A DNA stretch of 64,000 nt from Bacillota bacterium (GTDB taxonomy: Bacteria > Bacillota > Clostridia > Acetivibrionales > DSM-1351), in NCBI GenBank assembly GCA_023393115.1, contig JAEWMS010000002.1:13616-77615 (forward strand), in the 5' to 3' direction. Below the pieces are notes generated by a model. It searched no databases and was not told the DNA's origin. It saw only the letters and a list, made by a program, of their open reading frames with translations. Below are positions 53,377 to 62,512 of the stretch, piece after piece. Made by a program: the position numbers and the translations under genes. The stretch's first letter is position 1, and each line of letters opens with the position of its first letter.

Positions 53377-53853
53377 GTGAAGTTAAAGAATACAGGTATT
53401 GTAGTGGTTTTATTAATAGTATTATCCTTGGTACTTACAGGTTGCGGCGACCCGGTTGCTGATGATATCAAGAATTTCGATAAATCCTGTGAAAGTGTTG
53501 CAGAATTAATGACTTCTGTTGAAAAGTCTTTGACAGACGTCTCTGAAGACAATGCCGGAAAGTTATTAGTAGAAAACGCTGCTAAAATAGAAACAGCAAA
53601 GAAGGAAATTGAAGCAATTGAAGTAAAAACACAAGAACTAAAAGATGTAAGTAGTATTTTAATTGAAGCTTTAGGCTTAACAGCTGAAGGCTGTAAAACA
53701 ATAGGAGAGGCTGCACAAGAACCGGAAAAAGCTGACCTTAAAGCGGTAGAAGATGCTCAAGGCAAGCTTACAAAAGGTATACAGTTATTTACTGATTTCT
53801 CTACTAAATATGAAGAGCTTGCAAAAAAACACGGTTTAACAGTAGAAAAATAA
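53377..53853 (+). CDS. Helical lipoprotein of unknown function
   Basis: A 158-residue lipoprotein. It starts at GTG (53377) with TTGGAGG in front, then a signal peptide with lipobox VLTGC-G, followed by a wholly alpha-helical, Lys/Glu/Ala-rich domain with heptad-like spacing (ELMTSVEKSLTDVSED, IETAKKEIEAIEVKTQELKD). No enzyme motif is seen. It is a single-gene unit closed by a terminator. The family is not recognised. Confidence 0.85.
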   Translation: MKLKNTGIVVVLLIVLSLVLTGCGDPVADDIKNFDKSCESVAELMTSVEKSLTDVSEDNAGKLLVENAAKIETAKKEIEAIEVKTQELKDVSSILIEALGLTAEGCKTIGEAAQEPEKADLKAVEDAQGKLTKGIQLFTDFSTKYEELAKKHGLTVEK

Positions 53854-53929
53854 ATGTGATTTTCATATAAACATATATTAATACTAAATATATTGACAAG
53901 ACTTACATTACTATTAGAAATAACATGTA

Positions 53930-53964
53930 AACACCTCTCAAATTGATTCTTTGAGAGGTGTTTT
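53930..53964 (+). terminator. Terminator after the orphan lipoprotein
   Basis: AACACCTCTCAA and TTGAGAGGTGTT pair perfectly, followed by TTATAAG. Strong stem and U-rich tail on the plus strand. Confidence 0.9.
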
Positions 53965-54132
53965 ATAAGTATAGCTATTTTCCTTTAATATTGATAAAAT
54001 TATTTATATAACTTATATCTTTATTTTGGCATTCTTAATTTATTTACCCTATCAGTATAAAAGCCGGAATAACATTCTTAAGAAAACTATATGTTTAAAT
54101 GAAAATAAAACTACCTATTGGAGTGATATCAT

Positions 54133-55017
54133 TTGAATCCTAAGTTTACGAATTCAGCCAGATATAAATGTTTGGAATACTTGAAAAAGCATTCTGTTGA
54201 CTTATATTTAAGCTATTGTGGAATGGAAGAATGTGACCCTGGCCATTCTTATGGTCCAATAAGCAGAACAGAATATTTATTTCACTATATTCTTAGCGGT
54301 AAGGGAGTATTTGAAGCCGATGGCAAAACCTATCATCTTGGAAAAAATGAAGCTTTTATCATTTATCCCGGCGAGATAACCTTCTATCAGGCCGACACTG
54401 AGGAGCCTTGGACGTATATATGGGTTGGCTTTGGAGGTGTGAAAGCAGAATCCTGCCTGAAGCATGCTTGTTTGGGTAAATCAAAAAGAACAGCAAAATA
54501 TAGTTGTGAAAACCAGCTGTATGATTGTGTCAAAGGAATGTTAAATGCAAGTCAGCTTACATATGCAAATGACTTGATAAGGGAAGGTTATCTTTTCATG
54601 TTTCTGTCACATCTCATAGAAGAAAACCATGATACAAATTCCCAAAACGGTACATATGATTACCCCTTTCACGTTTACGTACAGCATGCGCTGGAGTTTA
54701 TTGACCATAATTATCATAAAGATATTAAAATTAATGATATAGCAAATTATATCGGGATTGACAGGAGCTATTTTACAAATATATTCAAAAAAACAATGTA
54801 TATATCGCCCCAGCAGTATCTGGTTAATTACCGTTTGGACAAGGCCTCTAATCTTTTAAAGACAACCTCTCTCCCAGTAAACAATATAGCTGCTGAAGTC
54901 GGTTATCCTGACGCACTGACCTTTTCAAAGATCTTTAAAATGAATTATAAATTAAGCCCTAAGTCTTATCGAGAACAGCATGAAGAATTGGTTCATTCTG
55001 ATCAGAAGGGAACATAA
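54133..55017 (+). CDS. AraC-family regulator with cupin sugar-sensing domain
   Basis: A 294-residue regulator. The N-terminal cupin (about 30-110: YILSGKGVFEADGKTYHLG, FIIYPGEITFYQAD) is like that of AraC/MsmR. The C-terminal double helix-turn-helix (about 190-285) has IADYIGIDRS-like IANYIGIDRSYFTNIFKKT and NNIAAEVGYPDALTFSKIFK. It starts at TTG (54133) with GGAG nine bases upstream. It converges on the alpha-galactosidase gene and is the natural candidate to activate that operon. Confidence 0.93.
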   Translation: MNPKFTNSARYKCLEYLKKHSVDLYLSYCGMEECDPGHSYGPISRTEYLFHYILSGKGVFEADGKTYHLGKNEAFIIYPGEITFYQADTEEPWTYIWVGFGGVKAESCLKHACLGKSKRTAKYSCENQLYDCVKGMLNASQLTYANDLIREGYLFMFLSHLIEENHDTNSQNGTYDYPFHVYVQHALEFIDHNYHKDIKINDIANYIGIDRSYFTNIFKKTMYISPQQYLVNYRLDKASNLLKTTSLPVNNIAAEVGYPDALTFSKIFKMNYKLSPKSYREQHEELVHSDQKGT

Positions 55018-55050
55018 TAATAAGAGCGCCTATCCGGCGCTCTTATTATT
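55018..55050. terminator. Bidirectional terminator between the AraC gene and the alpha-galactosidase
   Basis: AATAAGAGCGCC and GGCGCTCTTATT pair perfectly around a 5-nt loop, with A and T runs on both sides. It serves the two convergent genes. Confidence 0.92.
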
Positions 55051-55062
55051 ATGTGTAATACC

Positions 55063-57285
55063 CTATAGTCTCTCAGATGTTTCTTTTAAATAAAATACTA
55101 TTGAACTAAAATCTGAACTATTATTATTAAAGTCCTTATAATCAATAACAATTCCTATGTTCATCAATTCATCCCCATAATAGGAAATAGTTTTGACATT
55201 GTTAATCACGTATTTTTTATCATTATGTAATCCTGCCAGTTTGAACCTCTTCCAACCCTCATTTGTACTATTCAGCACTTTATAGTAACCGGCCAATGCT
55301 TCTGATTTGTCTTCTGACACCACAATCCAGGCGGTCACATTACTTTCAAAAGGACTGGACAGTCTATAAAATGTTCCATTGAGGATTAAATCCCTGTGCT
55401 CCTTATAAAACGCTACCTGCTGCTTTACCTTTTCTTTTTCATTATCTGTTAGTTTAGTCAGATCGAGTTCATATCCAAAAACTCCAAAGAGAGCAACATT
55501 TGCTCTTGTATCAAGTGGTGTTACCCTTCCAACCTGAAGATTCGGACTTACCGACACATGTGCCCCCATACTGCTCAAAGGATACACCATTGAGGTTCCG
55601 TACTGTATCTTAAGGCGTTCAATCGCATCAGTGTCATCACTAGTCCAGGTCTGTGGGGCAAAGGAGAGTATTCCGGGATCAAATCTGGCACCGCCGCTGG
55701 AACAGGATTCAAACAGGATGTGTGGGAATCTCGAGGTCAACCTGGTATACAGCTCGTAAACTCCCAGAATGTACTGATGAAATACCTTTCCTTGACTTTT
55801 TGCATCCTTCTCATTTGAATAGCACTCAGTTATATATCGATTCATATCCCACTTAACATATGAGACTTTAGCTTCACTGAGTACCTTTTCCATCAAATTG
55901 TAAATGTAATCCACCACTACTTTTCGCGAGAAATCCAATACATATTGATTTCTGGAAAGAGAGCAGCTTCTTGAGGGAGTGGATATTATCCAATCCGGAT
56001 GTTCCCTGTACAGGTCACTGTCCTTGTTTACCATTTCCGGCTCAAACCACAACCCAAACTTCATTCCCATTTCTTCTATCTTTTGAGCAAGCCCTGTAAT
56101 GCCACCGGGGAGTTTTTCAAAATTGACTACATACCAGTCTCCTAAACCAGCTTTATCATTATCCCGTCTTCCAAACCATCCGTCGTCAAGAACAAACAGT
56201 TCCATTCCTAGTTCTTTTCCGGTCTTAGCAATGCTAAGTACCTTTTCTTCAGTAAAATCCATTTCAGTTGCTTCCCAATTATTAATCAAGACCGGCCTCG
56301 CCCTATCCCTCCAATACCCCCGGGCAAGGTGTTTTCTGTACAGCTTGTGAAAAGTCTGACTCATCTTATTAAGTCCCTCGTCGGAGTAAACCATAACAGC
56401 CTCAGGGGTTTGGAACGTTTCTCCCTTTCCTAGCAGCCACTCAAAAGTGTCGGGATGAATTCCCACCAGCACTCGTGTCATATCAAAAGTGTCAACTTCA
56501 ACCTGTTCAAGGTGATTCCCGCTGTATATCAGGCTAAAGCCATATGACTCACCGCTAAATTCATTAGTATTGTATCTCTTTAGTGCTATAAAGGGATTGT
56601 GTTCAGCACTGCTTATTCCTCTCATGCTGTATATACTCTGAATTCCGGCCTCAAGGCGTCTGCATTTAATATGTCTTTCTCTTGTCCATGCACCTGCCAG
56701 ATGGAGCATATCAAATTCTTTATCAGGTAAATCAAGACTTGCACTCATAACTCTCTGAAGAACTATTTGTTTTTCACCTTTTTGCTCGATTCGGACATTG
56801 CGGGTTATAACGGGAAAATCCCTGAATATGGTATAGCTCAAAACAATTTGCGTATCAATTACTTTATCGTATAGTAAAATCTCTAGAGTATCTGCCTCTT
56901 GCAGGCTTTCGACATATGTTGATGGCAGTCCGTCTAAATTTCTCTTCCCCATAAAGATTTTATGGCTTGTATACTCAAAACAGGAAATTTTGCTCCCGTT
57001 CTGTTGCTTAATTTCAAAAGCCGGATAATGGAAGTCCGTTGTTCCATAAGAAGGGTATTCCTGCATTGTGTGCTGAAGTGAAAACGCCGGGTCATCTTCG
57101 AACACATATGCTGCTAATGATCTCGGTCTCCCTCGAAACAGGTGCCCAAATGACTCTCTGTCATTCACCCTCTTACCAAAATATAAATTTCCCAGTTGGT
57201 TATTTTTTAGTATCTTTATAACATAACTTATATCATTATTGTATAAATGAAATTCCCGACTTTTTTCGTGATAAATAATAGGCAT
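55063..57285 (-). CDS. Alpha-galactosidase, glycoside hydrolase family 36
   Basis: A 740-residue cytoplasmic enzyme, typical length for the tetrameric bacterial GH36 type. Nucleophile Asp lies in YVKWDMNRY at about 480; the acid/base Asp in WTSDDTDAIERL at about 550. NNWEATEMDFTEEK, LDDGWFGRRDNDKAGLGDW and CSSGGARFDPG are further family marks. It hydrolyses melibiose, raffinose and galactomannan oligosaccharides. GGAGGGTTTAA precedes the ATG, 20 bp after the permease gene, so it is the last gene of the importer operon. Confidence 0.97.
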   Translation of the reverse strand: MPIIYHEKSREFHLYNNDISYVIKILKNNQLGNLYFGKRVNDRESFGHLFRGRPRSLAAYVFEDDPAFSLQHTMQEYPSYGTTDFHYPAFEIKQQNGSKISCFEYTSHKIFMGKRNLDGLPSTYVESLQEADTLEILLYDKVIDTQIVLSYTIFRDFPVITRNVRIEQKGEKQIVLQRVMSASLDLPDKEFDMLHLAGAWTRERHIKCRRLEAGIQSIYSMRGISSAEHNPFIALKRYNTNEFSGESYGFSLIYSGNHLEQVEVDTFDMTRVLVGIHPDTFEWLLGKGETFQTPEAVMVYSDEGLNKMSQTFHKLYRKHLARGYWRDRARPVLINNWEATEMDFTEEKVLSIAKTGKELGMELFVLDDGWFGRRDNDKAGLGDWYVVNFEKLPGGITGLAQKIEEMGMKFGLWFEPEMVNKDSDLYREHPDWIISTPSRSCSLSRNQYVLDFSRKVVVDYIYNLMEKVLSEAKVSYVKWDMNRYITECYSNEKDAKSQGKVFHQYILGVYELYTRLTSRFPHILFESCSSGGARFDPGILSFAPQTWTSDDTDAIERLKIQYGTSMVYPLSSMGAHVSVSPNLQVGRVTPLDTRANVALFGVFGYELDLTKLTDNEKEKVKQQVAFYKEHRDLILNGTFYRLSSPFESNVTAWIVVSEDKSEALAGYYKVLNSTNEGWKRFKLAGLHNDKKYVINNVKTISYYGDELMNIGIVIDYKDFNNNSSDFSSIVFYLKETSERL

Positions 57286-57305
57286 TTAAACCCTCCTATG
57301 ATGAG

Positions 57306-58136
57306 TTACATCGTTAACCCCGACGTAGTAACACTTTGCATAAATTGTTTCTGGAATAGAACGTAAATCAATATCATAGGCCATATAGCAAGGACAGAAG
57401 CTGCCATCAGTCTAGGATAATTAACGGAATAAGCGCTTTGAATCTTGGCTAAGGCTGATGCCAGTGTTGCTGCATCATTGCTTGAGTTTACAATAAGTGG
57501 CCACATAAGGTTTTTAAATGAAAACAGCGCAGTAAAGATACTAAGCGCTACAAGTCCCGATCTTACAAGCGGCAGCATAATTTTCAAAAAGGTCTGTCCA
57601 ATATTACATCCGTCAATTTTCACAGATTGTTCCAGTTCAGCAGGTATTCCTTTGAAAAACTGTCTTAGCAGGAAGGTTCCAAATGCACTGACAAGGCCCG
57701 GGAAAATCAATGCAAATATTGTATTTCTGGCGCCTAGTTTGTCAACCATCATGTATTGAGGAATTATAAATATCTGTGTTGGTATCATCATTTGGAAAAG
57801 AACAAGTCCGAAGCAAAAATCTCTTCCAGGGAACTTGAGTCTGGCGAATGCATAAGCCGCCATTGAACTAAACACCAAGGCACAGGCAACATTTATTACA
57901 ATCATTGAAAAGGTATTAAAATACAGTCGGATGAAATTGCTTTGCTGAATTGCCTGCAGATAATTTTCAAACCTCCATGTAACCGGGAAAATTACAAAAG
58001 GATTCATTGCTGTTGATTCAGCTACTGATTTAAACGATGTTAACACCATCCATATAAAAGGCAGAATCATCACACAAGAGCCTAAAATTAAGAATAAATG
58101 CATAAGTAAAGCAAATAGTTTGTTTTTTGTAGTCAT
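57306..58136 (-). CDS. Sugar ABC transporter permease, MalG type (alpha-galactoside system)
   Basis: A 276-residue CUT1 permease. Six membrane segments; the EAA loop is LEQSVKIDGCNIGQTFLKIMLP at about 185-206, cut here by a cysteine in the usual glycine-alanine run. ATG 58136 follows GGGGGGCTGAAA, giving an 11-bp gap from the partner permease. It imports sugars for the adjacent alpha-galactosidase. Confidence 0.93.
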   Translation of the reverse strand: MTTKNKLFALLMHLFLILGSCVMILPFIWMVLTSFKSVAESTAMNPFVIFPVTWRFENYLQAIQQSNFIRLYFNTFSMIVINVACALVFSSMAAYAFARLKFPGRDFCFGLVLFQMMIPTQIFIIPQYMMVDKLGARNTIFALIFPGLVSAFGTFLLRQFFKGIPAELEQSVKIDGCNIGQTFLKIMLPLVRSGLVALSIFTALFSFKNLMWPLIVNSSNDAATLASALAKIQSAYSVNYPRLMAASVLAIWPMILIYVLFQKQFMQSVTTSGLTM

Positions 58137-58147
58137 TTTCAGCCCCC

Positions 58148-59050
58148 CTAAATATAATTGACCCATTTATTTTGTAGCTTTACTTGTATAACTGTTATTA
58201 CTGAAATTATAGCAAGAAGAAGTATTACTATAGCTGAGCCATAGCCTTTATCCATATACTTGAATGAGTTATTATAGAATAAATATACAAGGGAAACCGT
58301 TTTATCGTATGATGGATTATTTACGGCAACCATCATGTAGATGACGTCAAATACCTGCATGCATTGAATTATGGAGGTTATAACAACAAAGAAGATTTGT
58401 GACGAAACCATTGGAAGTGTAATTTTGAAAAACTGTAATACAGCATTCGCTCCGTCAATATTTGAAGCCTCATAGTATACCCGTGGTATCTCCTGCAGGC
58501 CAGCTAATATTAACACCATATTGTACCCTGCAGAACTCCAAATCCCGATTATAGCGATGGATATCAGTGCTATTTTGGGATTATCTATCCATTTTACAGA
58601 ATCCAAACCAACTTTATTCAGTGTAACATTTATTAATCCAAAATTATAATTGTACAACCATCTCCATAGCATGGTTACTGCCGCAGGGGTGGCTATTACA
58701 GGTATATAGTAAATTGCCCTGTAAACATTTTGACCTTTTAATTTATTATTCAATAATACAGCTAGAACTGCTGATATAAACACTCCCAAAGGCACTACCA
58801 ATATTGTATACTTAAAGGTATTTAATACTGCATACCATACCTGGTGATCGTTAATCATTCTCTGATAATTTCCCAAGCCTACAAAAATATTATTTCTTCC
58901 AAAATCACCACTCTTAAAAAAGCTCATATAAAAAGTTTGTATCGCCGGATAAATATTCAGAATTATAAGCCCGATAACTGTAGGAGCTATTAAAAACCAA
59001 CCCCAGAACCATTCATTTAACTTCGATCTATTGCTAAGTTGACCTTTCAT
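58148..59050 (-). CDS. Sugar ABC transporter permease, MalF type (alpha-galactoside system)
   Basis: A 300-residue CUT1 permease with six segments and the EAA loop YYEASNIDGANAVLQFFKI at about 192-210. GGAGGAATAAGTCAT precedes the ATG. It is 96 bp after the binding-protein gene, with a hairpin between them. As with the first importer, no ATPase gene is present. Confidence 0.93.
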   Translation of the reverse strand: MKGQLSNRSKLNEWFWGWFLIAPTVIGLIILNIYPAIQTFYMSFFKSGDFGRNNIFVGLGNYQRMINDHQVWYAVLNTFKYTILVVPLGVFISAVLAVLLNNKLKGQNVYRAIYYIPVIATPAAVTMLWRWLYNYNFGLINVTLNKVGLDSVKWIDNPKIALISIAIIGIWSSAGYNMVLILAGLQEIPRVYYEASNIDGANAVLQFFKITLPMVSSQIFFVVITSIIQCMQVFDVIYMMVAVNNPSYDKTVSLVYLFYNNSFKYMDKGYGSAIVILLLAIISVITVIQVKLQNKWVNYI

Positions 59051-59090
59051 ATGACTTATTCCTCCTGTAGGGCTTACATATTAATTACAA

Positions 59091-59123
59091 TTTATGCGGA
59101 AGTCCTACAGGACCTCCGCATAA
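59091..59123 (-). terminator. Intercistronic hairpin after the binding-protein gene
   Basis: TTATGCGGAGGTCCT and AGGACTTCCGCATAA pair with one mismatch around a 2-3 nt loop. It has no T-run of note, so it likely stabilises or attenuates, keeping the binding protein more abundant than the permeases. Confidence 0.65.
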
Positions 59124-59146
59124 AACTTTTTAACCCTATTATTAGT

Positions 59147-60472
59147 TTATTTCTCCTGAACAAGGCTGTCATTCATGATTTTTGCAGCATCCTTACAAGC
59201 CTGTTCAACAGTTTTTTCTCCTGTGAAGGCTCCTTTTAAGGCTTCATAGCATTTGTCCTCCCAAACTGCTGTCAGGTTGGAATATGGTCTAATTTGAGCA
59301 TATTGCACCATGTCTAAGAAGCACTTAATATTAAATGTTTTATTTGAATTAACCCATGCATCCGCAGTTCCATTGAAGGCAGATATAGCCACACCAAGCT
59401 CGGCCTGTCTGGTCTGACCCTCTTTTGAGCCAAGGTACTCAACCCACTTCCATGCTGCATCAGCATTCTTTGTATTTGGAGCAATTGCAATACCCAGACC
59501 ATTAAATATTGATGCTTTTCCGCCGCTTGGGGACTTAGGAAGAACAGTCACATCAAAGTTCTTTGCCATATATTCGTTTGAAGTAAAGCCTGAGAGATTC
59601 CATGATCCGAAGAAGCCCATCGCTGCAAGTCCGTTCTCCATATCCTGAGCGCGTTCTGCATCGTCATAAACTGTAGGTGAGAGACCTTCCTTGACAAACC
59701 TTACGTAGAAGTCCATTGCTTCAATAGTTTTTGGATCATCAAAGCCTGACTTTTTATCGTTCGTAATTACTGTACCACCATTTTGATATATAAAGTTATA
59801 AAATCCTTCTTGATTGTGGAGCGGAGCAAGGAAGCCATACTGTGATTTGTCTGCTTTTGTCAGCTTTTTAGCCGCATTGTATAAATCATTCCAGGTCCAA
59901 GTATCATCAGGATATTTTACACCTGCCGCGTCAAACAATGTTTTGTTATACCACAAGCCAATTGTGTCAAAATCCTTTGGAACAGCATACTGTTTACCAT
60001 TAAAGTTATAAATTTGAACAAGTCCCTTAGGGAAGTTATCCATTTTAACCTTTTCACTGGAAGCTATTTTACCGGTCAAATCCATAAGCATGTCATGTGA
60101 AGCAAATTTGTAAATATTATTTGAGTGCATCCAGAAAGTATCTGGAAGGGTTCCGGCAGCTGCTGCAGCATCAAGTGCCGTCCAATAATCATTCCAACCA
60201 TTAACTTGTAATTCAATGTTTATTCCTGGATTAGCCTTTGTAAACTCATCAGCCATTGTTTTGATACCAACAGCCTGGTTGGAATCCCAAAGACCATATG
60301 TAAGTGTAACAGGCTCTGCAACAGGTTCACCTGCTGTTGTTGATACCGCAGCCTGTGGCTGTTCAGTTGGCTTTGTCGTTTGTTCAGAGCTTGCGGCACC
60401 TCCACAGCCAGCCAATACTGTTGAAAGCATTAATGATAATGATAATCCAACAACCAGAACTTTTCTTTTCAT
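59147..60472 (-). CDS. Sugar-binding lipoprotein (alpha-galactoside system)
   Basis: A 441-residue family 1 solute-binding protein. The signal peptide ends at lipobox VLAGC-G (about residue 23), then a Thr/Pro/Gln-rich linker of some 25 residues before the folded domain (PVTLTYGLWDSNQ). It is intact, unlike the one at 2357-3703. GGAGGAAATATT precedes the ATG. First gene of the operon (binding protein, MalF, MalG, GH36). Substrate is inferred to be raffinose- or melibiose-type from the GH36 neighbour. Confidence 0.95.
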   Translation of the reverse strand: MKRKVLVVGLSLSLMLSTVLAGCGGAASSEQTTKPTEQPQAAVSTTAGEPVAEPVTLTYGLWDSNQAVGIKTMADEFTKANPGINIELQVNGWNDYWTALDAAAAAGTLPDTFWMHSNNIYKFASHDMLMDLTGKIASSEKVKMDNFPKGLVQIYNFNGKQYAVPKDFDTIGLWYNKTLFDAAGVKYPDDTWTWNDLYNAAKKLTKADKSQYGFLAPLHNQEGFYNFIYQNGGTVITNDKKSGFDDPKTIEAMDFYVRFVKEGLSPTVYDDAERAQDMENGLAAMGFFGSWNLSGFTSNEYMAKNFDVTVLPKSPSGGKASIFNGLGIAIAPNTKNADAAWKWVEYLGSKEGQTRQAELGVAISAFNGTADAWVNSNKTFNIKCFLDMVQYAQIRPYSNLTAVWEDKCYEALKGAFTGEKTVEQACKDAAKIMNDSLVQEK

Positions 60473-60515
60473 AATATTTCCTCCTTAATTCACGGTTTTT
60501 CGACCACGTTATGTA

Positions 60516-60544
60516 ATTATAATACAGTGATAAGCTAATATGCA
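60516..60544 (-). promoter_or_regulatory. Promoter of the alpha-galactoside operon
   Basis: TATAAT at 60521-60516 is a perfect -10 box; 17 bp upstream, TGCATA (60544-60539) is a poor -35 box. A weak -35 fits a promoter that needs an activator. Confidence 0.6.
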
Positions 60545-60548
60545 GAAT

Positions 60549-60580
60549 AGAATAATGTGTTGGCAATATGGAATAATGTG
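60549..60580. repeat. Two direct repeats, 21 bp apart, just upstream of the -35 box
   Basis: AGAATAATGTG (60549-60559) and GGAATAATGTG (60570-60580) share ten of eleven bases and lie two helical turns apart. That phasing and position, at about -40 to -71, is what AraC-family activators bind. Confidence 0.65.
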
Positions 60581-60590
60581 AAGGATAATA

Positions 60591-60640
60591 AAAGGACACA
60601 GTTGAGAATAGTTTTGTCAAACTACCTTAACTGTGTCCTT
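60591..60640 (-). terminator. Terminator after serS
   Basis: GGACACAGTT and AACTGTGTCC pair perfectly on the minus strand across a 26-nt loop, followed by TTTTATTATCC. It begins 16 bp after the serS stop. Confidence 0.85.
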
Positions 60641-60655
60641 TTAATTTATTTATGT

Positions 60656-61933
60656 CTATCTTATCACAGTCATTCCGCCCATATACGGCTGGAGACCCTT
60701 AGGAATATTCACTGAACCGTCAGCATTCAGGTTGTTTTCAAGAAAAGCAATCAACATTCTTGGAGGAGCAACAACGGTGTTATTGAGTGTATGCGCAAAG
60801 TATTTTCCGTTTTCACCGTCCACGCGGATTTTCAAGCGGCGGGCCTGAGCATCCCCAAGGTTTGAACAGCTGCCTACTTCAAAATACTTCTTTTGTCTTG
60901 GTGACCAGGCCTCAATGTCAACAGATTTAACTTTTAGATCAGCCAGATCTCCTGAGCAGCATTCCAGTGTTCTAACCGGTATGTCAAGTGAGCGGAACAG
61001 GTCCACTGTATTTCTCCACAGCTTATGGTACCAATCCATACTTTCCTCCGGTTTGCAAACGACTATCATTTCCTGCTTTTCAAACTGGTGAATTCTATAA
61101 ACTCCTCTTTCCTCAAGGCCATGAGCTCCCTTTTCCTTTCTGAAGCAAGGGGAGTAGCTGGTCAGTGTCTGAGGCAATGAACTCTCAGGCAGAATAGTGT
61201 CAATAAATTTACCTATCATGGAGTGTTCGCTGGTTCCAATCAGATATAAATCTTCACCCTCAATTTTATACATCATGGCATCCATTTCAGCGAAGCTCAT
61301 TACCCCGGTAACAACTTCACTTCTGATCATAAACGGTGGGATACAGTATGTAAATCCCCTGTCTATCATAAAATCCCTTGCGTACGAGATTACTGCTGAA
61401 TGTAGTCTCGCTATATTACCCATCAAATAATAGAAACCGTTACCTGCCACTTTTCTTGCACTGTCCAGGTCTATTCCACTGAGCTTTTCCATTATCTCTG
61501 TATGGTATGGAACCTCGAAATCCTTTAAAGCCGGCTCTCCAAAACGTTCGACTTCAACGTTTTCACTATCATCCTTGCCGATAGGTACACTTGGATCTAT
61601 AATATTAGGAATGGTCATCATTATGGTTTTAACTTTTGCTTCAAGCTCAGTTTCCTTTACTTCAAGCTCAGCCAAACGAGCAGCTTGATCATTGACTTTT
61701 TTCTTGAGTTCCTCAGCTTCATCCCTCTTACCCTGAGCCATAAGTCCGCCGATTTGCTTTGAAATCTTATTTCTGTCGGCTCTCAGAGCCTCTGCTTCCT
61801 GCTTCGCTCCTCTGAGTTCGATATCAAGGGCTATGACTTCATCAACCAAGCCAAGTTTTTTGTCCTGAAACTTGTTTCTTATGTTTTGCTTGACTATTTC
61901 GGGATTTTCCCTTACAAATTTTAAATCCAGCAT
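60656..61933 (-). CDS. serS: Seryl-tRNA synthetase
   Basis: A 425-residue class II synthetase. The N-terminal tRNA-binding coiled coil (about 25-105) precedes the catalytic core with motif 2 FRKEKGAHGLEERGVYRIHQ (about 270-289) and motif 3 DGSVNIPKGLQPYM near the end. SEVVTGVMSFAEM and GTSEHSM are further family marks. ATG 61933 has GGAGAGAAG in front; 61951 is an upstream in-frame codon. It charges tRNA-Ser and selenocysteine tRNA. A T-box leader precedes it. Confidence 0.98.
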   Translation of the reverse strand: MLDLKFVRENPEIVKQNIRNKFQDKKLGLVDEVIALDIELRGAKQEAEALRADRNKISKQIGGLMAQGKRDEAEELKKKVNDQAARLAELEVKETELEAKVKTIMMTIPNIIDPSVPIGKDDSENVEVERFGEPALKDFEVPYHTEIMEKLSGIDLDSARKVAGNGFYYLMGNIARLHSAVISYARDFMIDRGFTYCIPPFMIRSEVVTGVMSFAEMDAMMYKIEGEDLYLIGTSEHSMIGKFIDTILPESSLPQTLTSYSPCFRKEKGAHGLEERGVYRIHQFEKQEMIVVCKPEESMDWYHKLWRNTVDLFRSLDIPVRTLECCSGDLADLKVKSVDIEAWSPRQKKYFEVGSCSNLGDAQARRLKIRVDGENGKYFAHTLNNTVVAPPRMLIAFLENNLNADGSVNIPKGLQPYMGGMTVIR

Positions 61934-61990
61934 ATTCTTCTCTCCAATCAAAAAGTATTCAAAGTTTCCTACTATAAAATAATAAATACA

Positions 61991-62215
61991 ATAAAAAAAC
62001 TTTCACCCCTCAAACTGCTGGGACGAAAGTATTCCGCGTTGCCACCCAAATTGCAGGTTTAATAACCTGCCTCTCAACTATGGTACTATAAAGGATACCG
62101 GCCTTCCGACTTTATCGGCAGCTCAAAAAGTGGACTAACCTATGTTTTCACCGATTCACACCACCCACCGGCTCTCTTAAGAAAACAATAAATCTTGGCT
62201 TTTATCATCGCTCAT
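61991..62215 (-). ncRNA. T-box leader of serS
   Basis: The conserved T-box GGGTGGCAACGCGG lies at 62047-62034 on the minus strand. It overlaps the antiterminator and is followed by the hairpin ACTTTCGTCCC/GGGGTGAAAGT and a run of seven T residues (62030-61992). Upstream, the Stem I region includes AGAGAG, a GGTGG loop and TTAGTCCAC, in which UCC is a plausible serine specifier codon. Uncharged tRNA-Ser would pair with UCC and the T-box to prevent termination. The start of the leader is approximate. Confidence 0.92.
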
Positions 62216-62367
62216 TCATATTATGAAATATTATATATATTTTTATTCCTAATTTCAAGAAATATTTCTTCTTCGATTGAGTCAATTTACTGTAGGGAAT
62301 TGAAAAATAGATTTCATCCTTGGATTAACAAGTGCCTCTAGGGTCACGCCCTTGACAACAAGCATCT

Positions 62368-62459
62368 CCCATATGATTTAGTCAGCTATTGTTCAGCTTT
62401 CCATGTTAGTGAGAGTTCATAGTTGAGCAGCTGACATTTTTATCAGTATATCATATGGG
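62368..62459. repeat. Nested inverted repeat beside the transposase remnant
   Basis: CCCATATGAT (62368-62377) pairs with ATCATATGGG (62450-62459), and inside it GTCAGCT (62381-62387) pairs with AGCTGAC (62429-62435). It lies 50 bp after the transposase stop, and could be an IS end structure or a terminator protecting it from read-through. Confidence 0.7.
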
Positions 62460-62512
62460 TCCCTCTTATTGTAAAGGATTCGCTTCGCCGTTCTTTCGTC
62501 CCTATTTAGTTT

